DNA of 64,000 bases, taken from assembly GCF_044582145.1 (NCBI RefSeq), contig NZ_JBDODO010000004.1, one strand, 5' to 3'. The translations under genes and the position numbers were made by a program. This document shows positions 55,870-64,000 of this stretch, piece after piece. The stretch's first letter is position 1; each line of letters begins with the position of its first letter. The notes beneath the pieces are model-generated. The model had not been told where the DNA came from. It was given only the letters and a program-made list of their open reading frames with translations, and did no database searches. The stretch is from Guyparkeria sp016278265 (GTDB lineage Bacteria > Pseudomonadota > Gammaproteobacteria > Halothiobacillales > Halothiobacillaceae).

Positions 55870-57225
55870 ATGACCACCGTTCATGATTCCGCTTCCCTGA
55901 TCTATCGCAGCACCGCCGCCCAAGCGCTCGAGGGCGAGGCGCGGGTGCCGGGCGACAAGTCGATCTCGCATCGCTCGATCATGTTCGGCTCGCTGGCCGA
56001 AGGCACCACCGAGATCAGCGGTTTTCTCGAGGGCGAGGACAGTCTCAATACCTTGCGCTGCTTCCGGGCCATGGGTGTTTCCATTTCCGACCCGGAGGCG
56101 GGACGGGTGACCATCGAGGGCGTGGGACTGCATGGCTTGAAGCAGCCGGAAAAGCCGCTTTATGTCGGCAATTCGGGCACATCGATGCGCCTGATGTCCG
56201 GCATCCTCGCCGGGCAGGCCTTCGATACGGTGCTCGAGGGCGATGCCTCGCTGTCGCGCCGGCCGATGAAGCGGGTGATCGACCCGCTCACCACCATGGG
56301 CGCACGCATCGACTCCGGCCCCGAGGGGCGTTCTCCGCTCAAGATCCACGGCGGTCAGTCGCTCAAGGCGATCGACTACGCCATGCCGATGGCCAGCGCC
56401 CAGGTGAAATCCTGCGTCTTGCTCGCCGGCCTGTACGCCGAGGGCCGCACCTGCGTGACCGAACCGGCACCGACCCGCGACCACACCGAGCGCATGCTCT
56501 CGGGTCTGGGTGTCGGCATGCAGCGTGACGGGGCGCGGGTCTGCATCGAGCAGGCTGACCCCGCGGCCCGTCGGTTGGAAGGGCGTCGACTGGAAGTGCC
56601 CGCGGATATCTCTTCGGCGGCGTTTTTCCTGGTCGCGGCCAGCATCGTCCCCGATTCGGAAATCCTGCTCACCCACGTGGGCCTGAACCCGACCCGCACC
56701 GGGGTGATCGATATCCTCCAGGCAATGGGGGCGGATATTCGTATCGAGAACCGTCGAGAGGTTGGCGGCGAGCCGGTCGGCGACCTGCGGGTGAAGAGCG
56801 CCGAGCTCCACGGCATTGAGATCGATGAGGCCCTGGTGCCGCTGGCGATCGACGAGTTCCCGGTCATCTTCGTCGCCGCGGCCTGCGCCAGGGGGCGCAC
56901 CGTGCTCACCGGTGCCGAGGAACTGCGGGTCAAGGAATCCGATCGGATCGCGGTCATGGCCGACGGGCTGGCCAAGCTCGGTATCGATGCGACCCCGACC
57001 GCCGATGGCATGATCATCGAGGGGCGCGGCGAGCCGACGCCGTTCGGGTCGGCGACCATCTACGCGCAGGGCGACCACCGCATCGCGATGGCGTTCGCCG
57101 TCGCCGGGCTCAAGGCCCGCGGCGAAGTCACCATCCACGATTGCCAGTTCGTCGAGACCTCGTTTCCGGGGTTTGCCGAGCTGTTCAATCGACTCGGCGG
57201 GTGTCTGGAGCTTTCGCGGCACTGA
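55870..57225 (+). CDS. aroA: 5-enolpyruvylshikimate-3-phosphate synthase
   Basis: A 451-residue EPSP synthase of the shikimate pathway. VPGDKSISHRSIMFGSLAEG is near the N-terminus, VGNSGTSMRLMSGILAGQ is the glyphosate/PEP region, then SRRPMKRVIDPL and LRVKESDRIAVMADGL. The sequence is of the Bacillus-like type rather than the enteric class I. A frame 16 codons longer starts at TTG 55822, but ATG 55870 gives the usual length. It lies 57 bases after tyrA. Confidence 0.93.
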   Translation: MTTVHDSASLIYRSTAAQALEGEARVPGDKSISHRSIMFGSLAEGTTEISGFLEGEDSLNTLRCFRAMGVSISDPEAGRVTIEGVGLHGLKQPEKPLYVGNSGTSMRLMSGILAGQAFDTVLEGDASLSRRPMKRVIDPLTTMGARIDSGPEGRSPLKIHGGQSLKAIDYAMPMASAQVKSCVLLAGLYAEGRTCVTEPAPTRDHTERMLSGLGVGMQRDGARVCIEQADPAARRLEGRRLEVPADISSAAFFLVAASIVPDSEILLTHVGLNPTRTGVIDILQAMGADIRIENRREVGGEPVGDLRVKSAELHGIEIDEALVPLAIDEFPVIFVAAACARGRTVLTGAEELRVKESDRIAVMADGLAKLGIDATPTADGMIIEGRGEPTPFGSATIYAQGDHRIAMAFAVAGLKARGEVTIHDCQFVETSFPGFAELFNRLGGCLELSRH

Positions 57226-57560
57226 GGCTGGAGCGCCAGCGGGTTTATTTGCCATTGGCCTGCGGCTGATTGAAGCTGCGTCTCTGTTGTGCCTTGCCTC
57301 GTTCCTCGTCGAGAGGTTCGCGGGTCCGAAGGGCCAAGGCATGGGGGCTTCTATTCGCCCCTTTTCTTGGGCAAACAAGAAAGGGGGGCTCGCGCGCCCG
57401 GCGCCGCGGTCGGAGCAACATGACGACGTTTGGCTGGCGTGCGAAATCCCACCCGCCGGCTTGAGGAGCGTTCCTTGCCGAGGGGCTGGGTTGCGCAACG
57501 GAGCGTGGATAGCCGACCGTCACGCCACGTCGGTTAACGCAGCAATATCAGGAGAATTCA
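57226..57560. other. aroA-cmk gap with a large hairpin, no gene
   Basis: No gene is supported. A strong imperfect hairpin lies near 57354-57390 (cgccccttttcttg against caagaaagggg). Text of this kind, with an AAGAAAGGGG hairpin in GC-rich flank, often belongs to repeated intergenic sequence, but I see no second copy in this window. It probably contains the cmk promoter. The 3' end has aggag just before the cmk ATG. Confidence 0.45.
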
Positions 57561-58229
57561 ATGGTACCGGTCATCACCATCGACGGCCCCAGCGGCTCGG
57601 GCAAGGGCACGATCGCCCGGCGGCTGGCCGCCCGGTTGGGCTTCGGCATGCTCGATTCCGGCGCGCTCTATCGGCTGACCGCCCTGGCCAGTCAGACTGC
57701 GGGCCTGGCGCCGCAGGCGCCCGAGATCGTCGACATTGCACGCTACCTTGCCTGCCGTTTCGATGAAGAGGGCAACGTGTTTCTCAATGACGAAAATGTC
57801 AGTCGGGAACTGCGTACCGAAACCACCGGTGCGATCGCCTCACAGATCGCCGCTCGACCCGAGGTGCGCGAGGCGTTGCTGCAGCGGCAACGTGATTTCG
57901 CCAAGTCGCCGGGACTGGTCGCCGATGGCCGTGACATGGGCACGGTGGTCTTCCCCGAGGCCTCCGCCAAGATCTTTCTCGATGCCAGCGCCGAGGTGCG
58001 CGCCGACCGGCGGTATAAGCAGTTGATCGAGAATGGATTCGATGCTAGTTTTACCGCCCTTGTCGAGGAGATTCGCCAACGGGATGAGCGCGACCGGAAT
58101 CGTTCGGTGGCGCCGCTTAAGCCGGCGGAAGGTGCGTTAGTCGTTGATTCCAGCGATCTTTCCATCGACGAGGTGGAGGCCACGCTGTGGCGTTACATCC
58201 AGGATCGGCTCGCCGATCAGGATGCGTAG
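57561..58229 (+). CDS. cmk: Cytidylate kinase
   Basis: A 222-residue NMP kinase that phosphorylates CMP and dCMP. The P-loop is IDGPSGSGKGTIARRLA (residues 6-22). LDSGALYRLTALA binds the nucleotide, DGRDMGTVVFPEASAKIFL is conserved, and RDERDRNR is the lid. The length is normal (E. coli 227). A caggag site precedes the ATG. It is followed by rpsA, as in many gammaproteobacteria. Confidence 0.95.
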   Translation: MVPVITIDGPSGSGKGTIARRLAARLGFGMLDSGALYRLTALASQTAGLAPQAPEIVDIARYLACRFDEEGNVFLNDENVSRELRTETTGAIASQIAARPEVREALLQRQRDFAKSPGLVADGRDMGTVVFPEASAKIFLDASAEVRADRRYKQLIENGFDASFTALVEEIRQRDERDRNRSVAPLKPAEGALVVDSSDLSIDEVEATLWRYIQDRLADQDA

Positions 58230-58394
58230 CGACACGGCGGGGCCGTTGACTCGTGTTTTTGTACGGGCAATGCCGCCCGCTCATCAACAAACAGTTGGTT
58301 CTGGCAAACCCAGGGAAGGATAGGCCAGCATTTTTTAACCACGACGGACAGCTACAGGAACGTCCAGTCGTCAACCCTTTGGAAATGCGGATTA

Positions 58395-60068
<1,674 letters not shown>

Positions 60069-60087
60069 CTCGGAACCGTCGTGTCCG

Positions 60088-60117
60088 AAAAACGCCATCC
60101 TTCGTGATGGCGTTTTT
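60088..60117 (+). terminator. Terminator after rpsA
   Basis: The stem aaaacgccatc/gatggcgtttt with a 6-base loop is followed by a T-run. It lies 19 bases after the rpsA stop. Confidence 0.9.
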
Positions 60118-60272
60118 TATGGTTATCCCGCAAGCGCCGGCATCAGTGGTCGAACCACGACCCTAGAGGCGAGCGGATACCCACGAATTGCCATGGAATC
60201 CCCTGACTTTCTGGGGCTTCCGCCCAACATTAGCTGTGCGCCCTTTTGGGCGCGGCAACGGGAGTTTGACCG

Positions 60273-60569
60273 ATGACCAAGTCGGAGCTGATCGAACGGC
60301 TGGCTGATCGCCAGCAGTACCTGCCCATGCGCGATATCGAGACCTCGGTTCGCCTGATGCTCGACGAGATGATGGATGCGTTGAGTACCGGTGACCGGAT
60401 CGAGATCCGCGGTTTTGGCAGCTTCTCGCTTAATTACCGCCGTCCGCGCCTGGGTCGCAACCCCAAGACCGGTGAGACCGTATCGCTGGGGGCAAAGTAC
60501 GTGCCGCACTTCAAGCCGGGCAAGGAATTGCGTGAGCGTGTCAACGCGGCAGTGAAGCAGGAGGACTGA
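60273..60569 (+). CDS. ihfB: Integration host factor subunit beta
   Basis: A 98-residue DNA-bending protein of the HU/IHF family. MTKSELIERLADRQ is at the start, IEIRGFGSFSLNYRRPRLGR is the beta-arm base and NPKTGETVSLGAKYVPHFKP follows. The conserved Pro of the intercalating arm is present in GRNPKTG. Next to rpsA, as in E. coli. It bends DNA at phage att sites and many promoters, and could help the resident prophage. An acggga site precedes the ATG. Confidence 0.95.
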   Translation: MTKSELIERLADRQQYLPMRDIETSVRLMLDEMMDALSTGDRIEIRGFGSFSLNYRRPRLGRNPKTGETVSLGAKYVPHFKPGKELRERVNAAVKQED

Positions 60570-60571
60570 GT

Positions 60572-61276
60572 GTGGCTCGGCACCGCTCCCAGCCACGTAT
60601 CTACGTGGCGCTGGATGCCGCGAACGAGAGTCGGGTGCGGGAATTGCTCGCCGCTCTCGACCCGTCGCTCTGCGGGATCAAGATCGGCAAGGAAGCCTTC
60701 ACGGTACTCGGGCCGAGGGCAGTCGAATGGGCTCGTCAGCTCGGCTTCCCGGTCTTTCTTGACCTGAAGTTTCACGATATCCCCAACACGGTGGCCCAGG
60801 CTTGTCGGGCGGCGTCTGATCTGGACGTCGCCTTGGTGAACGTCCATGCCAGTGGGGGGCGGCGGATGCTCGAGGCAGCCCGAGAGGCGATCGGTGCATC
60901 TGAAAACGCGCCTGCCCTGATTGCCGTGACGGTGCTGACCTCGATGGAGGATGCCGACCTGGCCGAGATCGGCGTGACTGACGGCGCGGAGGTTCAGGTT
61001 GGGCGGCTTGCCCGACTGACCGCCGAGGCCGGGCTCGACGGGGTGGTGTGCTCGGCCCGGGAAGCGGCGTCCATGCGAGCGATCTTTCCGGGCGAGGACG
61101 GGCTGGTGGTCACGCCGGGGGTGCGCCCAGCGGGTAGTGCCCGCGACGACCAGCGCCGCGTCGTTACGCCCACCGAGGCGCTTGCAAACGGCGCGACTAG
61201 CCTCGTTATCGGTCGGCCGATTACGGCAGCGGCAGACCCGGGTCGGGCGCTGGAGACGATTGTCGCCGGGCTCTGA
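60572..61276 (+). CDS. pyrF: Orotidine 5'-phosphate decarboxylase
   Basis: A 234-residue decarboxylase giving UMP. The catalytic motif is FLDLKFHDIPNTVAQA (Asp-x-Lys-x2-Asp). VNVHASGGRRML and VTPGVRPAGSARDDQRRVVT follow. The length is normal (E. coli 245). The start is GTG 60572, with aggagg 8 bases upstream and 2 bases after the ihfB stop, so the two genes are co-translated. Confidence 0.95.
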   Translation: MARHRSQPRIYVALDAANESRVRELLAALDPSLCGIKIGKEAFTVLGPRAVEWARQLGFPVFLDLKFHDIPNTVAQACRAASDLDVALVNVHASGGRRMLEAAREAIGASENAPALIAVTVLTSMEDADLAEIGVTDGAEVQVGRLARLTAEAGLDGVVCSAREAASMRAIFPGEDGLVVTPGVRPAGSARDDQRRVVTPTEALANGATSLVIGRPITAAADPGRALETIVAGL

Positions 61277-61309
61277 CCCGAGTGCCGCTCGCATGATGCC
61301 AATACCAGG

Positions 61310-61343
61310 AACGCCCGTGTCGATTTGCGACACGGGCGTTTTC
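61310..61343 (+). terminator. Terminator after pyrF
   Basis: A perfect 13-bp stem, aacgcccgtgtcg and complement, with a 5-base loop is followed by TTTTCC. It lies 34 bases after the pyrF stop and ends the ihfB-pyrF unit. Confidence 0.85.
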
Positions 61344-61387
61344 CATGGTGGAGTTTTTTTCATCGCCATCCCTGGCGAAGGCGGGGC

Positions 61388-62857
61388 TTACTGCCGTTCG
61401 GTGAGCAGATCCTTGCGGGTGGCCACCCAGATCATCAGGTCGTGGAAGGCGCGAATGTTCTCGACGTAGTTGACGGTCTCGTCGCCGTGGGCGTAGCCAT
61501 ATCGCATGTCCCGGTAGATTGCCGGATCGGAGAGCTGGGGCAGGCGTTCGCGGACATCTGCCCACTGAGTGGGGTCACCGCCTTGTTGGCTCGTCAGTTC
61601 GAGCGCATCGCGCAGATGGCCGATGCCGACGTTGTAGGCGGCCAGCGCCAGATAGGTTCGATCGGGTTCGGTCGCCTGTTCGGGGACGAGCTCACGCAGT
61701 TGGGCGATGTATTTTGCCCCGCTCATGATATTGGCGGTGGGGTCGGCGGGATTGGTCAGGCCGAGATCGCGTGCCGTGGGCAGGACGATCTGCATCAGCC
61801 CATAGGCGCCCTGGTGTGAAACGGCATCCGGTTGCCATTTCGATTCCTGGTAGCCCACCGATGCCAGCAGCCGCCAATCGATCTCGTAGCGCTCGCCGGC
61901 CCGGCGAAAGGTGGCCAGATAGGGACGGGCGTGCGTTTCCAGATCCTGGAGGAATCGTCGCGAGAGCGACTCGTCGAGCCGTTCAAACTGGGCGTAATGG
62001 CGGTCGACCAGCATCTTGAGCTGCTGGTTGCTGCGGGCTTCGGCGAAGAAACGACGCGCGACCTGGTGCAGTGAGTCGTCCGCCTGGCGCGAGAATGCCC
62101 AGGCCAGGGCCACTGGAGGGCCGACGATCGGCCCGATCGCGACCTCGTCGGATAGCTTGTGCGCCAACAGGGCGATATGCGACAGGGCCAACGCGTAGTC
62201 GATGTCGCCGTGCCGAATGCCCTCTAGGATCGCGAGCTTGTCCTGCGCCTCCACCACGTTTAGGCGAACGGTGTCGTTCTGGGCGGCGACGCGTTCGAGC
62301 CAGAACCGGCTCGCCGACCCGGTCGGCAGTGCAATGGTCGCGCCGTCGATGGCGGCAAGATCGGTAGGGGTGGGTTGGTCGGTGGCATGGATGAGCTTGC
62401 GACTGACCGAGAGGTAGGGCGGCCCGAAACGAAAGCGCTGCAGGCGGGCCGGGTCGATAGCCAGCCCCGCCGCAGCGAGATCGACCCGATTGTCGGCGAC
62501 GGCCTCGTAAGCGGCCTCAATGGTCGGTACCACCACGTATTCCACCTCGACCCCGAGGCGCTCGGCAAATCGGCCCGTCAGGTCGTACTCGAGCCCCTGG
62601 GGTCGGTAACTGTCGGGGATGTACAGGGTCGGTTCGATCAGGGTGGCGACACGAAGCACACCGCGATCACGCACCTGTTCCAGCTGCGGGCTGCGCTTGA
62701 AACTCTCGGCGACATCGATGGCGGCCAGCCGGGCGGGGTGCTCGGCGGGCGTCCAAGTCTGGATCCACCAGACCAATGGGGCGGCAAACAGGGCGCCCAC
62801 GCCGATCAGCGGGATCAGCCAACGGCCGATCCCGCGTTGCCGCGAGGGCCTCGTCAA
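61388..62857 (-). CDS. mltF: Membrane-bound lytic murein transglycosylase F
   Basis: A 489-residue protein. An N-terminal signal or anchor (GRWLIPLIGVGALFAAPLVW) is followed by a solute-binding SBP_bac_3 domain (about 65-300, RGVLRVATLIEPTLYIPDSY) and a C-terminal SLT domain with catalytic Glu in VGYQESKWQPDAVS and GAYGLMQIVLPT. It cuts peptidoglycan, perhaps under control of a ligand bound by the periplasmic domain. The start is a TTG overlapping the ubiE stop, which is unusual; no better start is seen upstream of the anchor. Confidence 0.92.
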   Translation of the reverse strand: MTRPSRQRGIGRWLIPLIGVGALFAAPLVWWIQTWTPAEHPARLAAIDVAESFKRSPQLEQVRDRGVLRVATLIEPTLYIPDSYRPQGLEYDLTGRFAERLGVEVEYVVVPTIEAAYEAVADNRVDLAAAGLAIDPARLQRFRFGPPYLSVSRKLIHATDQPTPTDLAAIDGATIALPTGSASRFWLERVAAQNDTVRLNVVEAQDKLAILEGIRHGDIDYALALSHIALLAHKLSDEVAIGPIVGPPVALAWAFSRQADDSLHQVARRFFAEARSNQQLKMLVDRHYAQFERLDESLSRRFLQDLETHARPYLATFRRAGERYEIDWRLLASVGYQESKWQPDAVSHQGAYGLMQIVLPTARDLGLTNPADPTANIMSGAKYIAQLRELVPEQATEPDRTYLALAAYNVGIGHLRDALELTSQQGGDPTQWADVRERLPQLSDPAIYRDMRYGYAHGDETVNYVENIRAFHDLMIWVATRKDLLTERQ

Positions 62858-63597
62858 AACGTGAAGCCCACGTGGATGGCGACCACGCCGAAGGTGAGGT
62901 TGTGCACGTCGACGTGATCGAAACCGTTGTCGAGCATCATTCGCTCGAGCGTCTCCTGGTCGGGGTGCATGCGAATCGACTCGGCCAGGTAGCGATAGCT
63001 GTCGGCGTCGTTGGCCAGCAGCTTGCCCATCACCGGCAGGGCGGAGAAGGAGTAGGCGTCATAGACCCGCCCGACCAGCGGGTTGGTGGGCTTGGAGAAC
63101 TCCAGGATCACGACGCGACCGCCGGGCTTGACCACCCGGGCCATTTCGGCCAGCGCGCGGGCCTTGTCGGTGACGTTGCGCAGGCCAAAGCCGATGGTCA
63201 CGCAGTCGAAGCGATTGCTTTCGAACGGCAGGTCTTCGGCGTTGGCCAAGCTGTACTCGACGTTGTTGAAGAGGCCTTGTTCGTCGAGCTTTTCGCGCCC
63301 GATCGAGAGCATGCTGGCGTTGATGTCGGAAAGTACGACCAGTCCCGTGTCACCGACGATGCGCGCCATGCGGGCGGCCAGATCGCCGGTGCCCGACGCC
63401 AGGTCCAGGGCCTGGCCGCCGCGCCTGAGGCCGGTGTACTCCAGCGCCACGCGCTTCCACAGCCGATGAATGCCCAGCGACATCGCATCGTTCATCAGGT
63501 CGTAGCGTCCAGCCACCGAGTCGAAGACCGAACCCACCAGCCGGGACTTCTCCTCGCGCGGGACTTCCCGGTAGCCAAAGTGCGTCTTCTCGGTCAT
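62854..63597 (-). CDS. ubiE: Ubiquinone/menaquinone C-methyltransferase
   Basis: A 247-residue SAM methyltransferase of quinone synthesis. FGYREVPREEKSRLVGSVFD is at the start, YDLMNDAMSLGIHRLWKR is conserved, the SAM site is LDLASGTGDLA and GFGLRNVTDKARALAEMARV follows. The C-terminal GVVAIHVGFTF is typical. It works on the respiratory quinone ring. It is preceded by the DUF971 gene, as in many relatives, and overlaps mltF by 4 bases. Confidence 0.95.
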   Translation of the reverse strand: MTEKTHFGYREVPREEKSRLVGSVFDSVAGRYDLMNDAMSLGIHRLWKRVALEYTGLRRGGQALDLASGTGDLAARMARIVGDTGLVVLSDINASMLSIGREKLDEQGLFNNVEYSLANAEDLPFESNRFDCVTIGFGLRNVTDKARALAEMARVVKPGGRVVILEFSKPTNPLVGRVYDAYSFSALPVMGKLLANDADSYRYLAESIRMHPDQETLERMMLDNGFDHVDVHNLTFGVVAIHVGFTF

Positions 63598-63633
63598 GGT
63601 CGGTTCTCTCGTCAGGGATGCGGGGTCGACCGC

Positions 63634-64000
63634 TCAGTCGCGCGTCGATGACCCCGATGAATCGTCGGCCTGGGTTGCCGTGCTGGTTGACGATAATACA
63701 TCGTAAGGGGCGGCCGGTTCGGCACCCTCGGGGTCGCGCTCGACGCCCGCGGAAGACAGGCGCTCGAGGTAGTAGTTCCAGTGCTCGTCGCGTCGGTCGC
63801 CCAGTTCGCGCAGTAGCCCCCAGTCGTACAGGCCGCTGTCGTGGCCGTCGTCGAACACGAGTTTGACCGCGTAGCGACCCACCGGTTGCACGTCGAGGAT
63901 CTTCACCCGCTCCTTGCCCAGCACCAGCATCATCTCGCCCCCGCCGTGGCCGCGCACCTCGGCCGAGGGGCTGAACACGCGCAGGTACTCGGCGGCGAGA
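63634..64000 (-). CDS. DUF971 / gamma-butyrobetaine hydroxylase-like N-terminal domain protein (partial)
   Basis: The 5' end lies beyond the window. The visible 122 residues (LAAEYLRVFSPSAEVRGHGG, ILDVQPVGRYAVKLVFDDGH, in part VQPVGRYAVKLVFDDGHDSG, then YDWGLLRELGDRRDEHWNYY) match DUF971 proteins. A 25-residue Ser/Thr/Asp-rich tail is added at the end. The family binds metal or iron-sulfur-related partners in some proteins; the role is not settled. The gene commonly precedes ubiE. Confidence 0.88.
   Translation of the reverse strand, partial: LAAEYLRVFSPSAEVRGHGGGEMMLVLGKERVKILDVQPVGRYAVKLVFDDGHDSGLYDWGLLRELGDRRDEHWNYYLERLSSAGVERDPEGAEPAAPYDVLSSTSTATQADDSSGSSTRD

Noticed and set aside
54520..57498. 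A 992-codon open frame antisense to hisC-tyrA-aroA
   Set aside because: It shadows three well-conserved genes on the other strand and shows no domain; long antisense frames are expected at this GC content.
60120..60272. A small gene between rpsA and ihfB
   Set aside because: Short frames on both strands lack start signals; the text looks like intergenic repeat debris, and the ihfB leader is expected here.

Overview
The window is GC-rich chromosomal DNA of a gammaproteobacterium. The evidence is a barA-like–cysM–rlmD neighbourhood, the gyrA–serC–pheA–hisC–tyrA–aroA–cmk–rpsA–ihfB–pyrF supraoperon, ubiE with a DUF971 gene, and a single-copy mtnA. The style of the genes recalls Ectothiorhodospiraceae or Halothiobacillaceae, but that placement is inference.

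Layout. 1-1.7 kb: the 3' end of an unknown gene and a complete IS3-family insertion sequence. 1.7-10.1 kb: tRNA-Pro(GGG), a GGDEF/EAL phosphodiesterase, a hybrid sensor protein with a degenerate kinase core, cysM, a 267-bp inverted-repeat element, rlmD, a multiply frameshifted UbiA-family prenyltransferase pseudogene, and tandem tRNA-Ser(GGA) and tRNA-Ser(CGA). 10.1-42.0 kb: a complete-looking P2-like prophage integrated into the 3' end of tRNA-Ser(CGA), with a 35-bp direct repeat at each end. 42.0-50.2 kb: a sensor diguanylate cyclase, a small secreted glycine-rich protein, mscS, an OmpA-family protein, mtnA and gyrA. 50.2-61.3 kb: serine and aromatic amino-acid synthesis genes followed by cmk, rpsA, ihfB and pyrF. 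61.4-64 kb (minus strand): mltF, ubiE and a partial DUF971 gene.

The prophage has a leftward early operon: Cro-like protein, CII-like protein, Ogr-like late activator, KilA-C protein, exonuclease, C5 cytosine methyltransferase, Toprim primase-helicase, zinc-ribbon proteins and integrase. Opposite this lies a rightward pair of a CI-like repressor and a WYL-BRCT fusion. The structural genes follow P2 (D, U, T, E/E', FII, FI | H, I, J, W, V | S, R, lysis genes, X, L, M, N, O | P, Q), including a programmed E/E' frameshift. The whole structural block is inverted relative to P2, so D faces the immunity region and Q faces attR. Replication uses a Toprim-helicase rather than a P2 gpA-like initiator.

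The main points for follow-up are: the WYL-BRCT partner of the repressor; a related 25-bp site in front of three leftward late operons; an unexplained 630-bp repeat-rich region between Q and attR; a pair of equal-length 267-bp repeats bounded by perfect 23-bp inverted repeats; the sensor protein that has lost its kinase motifs but kept its receiver and Hpt domains; and the multi-frameshift prenyltransferase.
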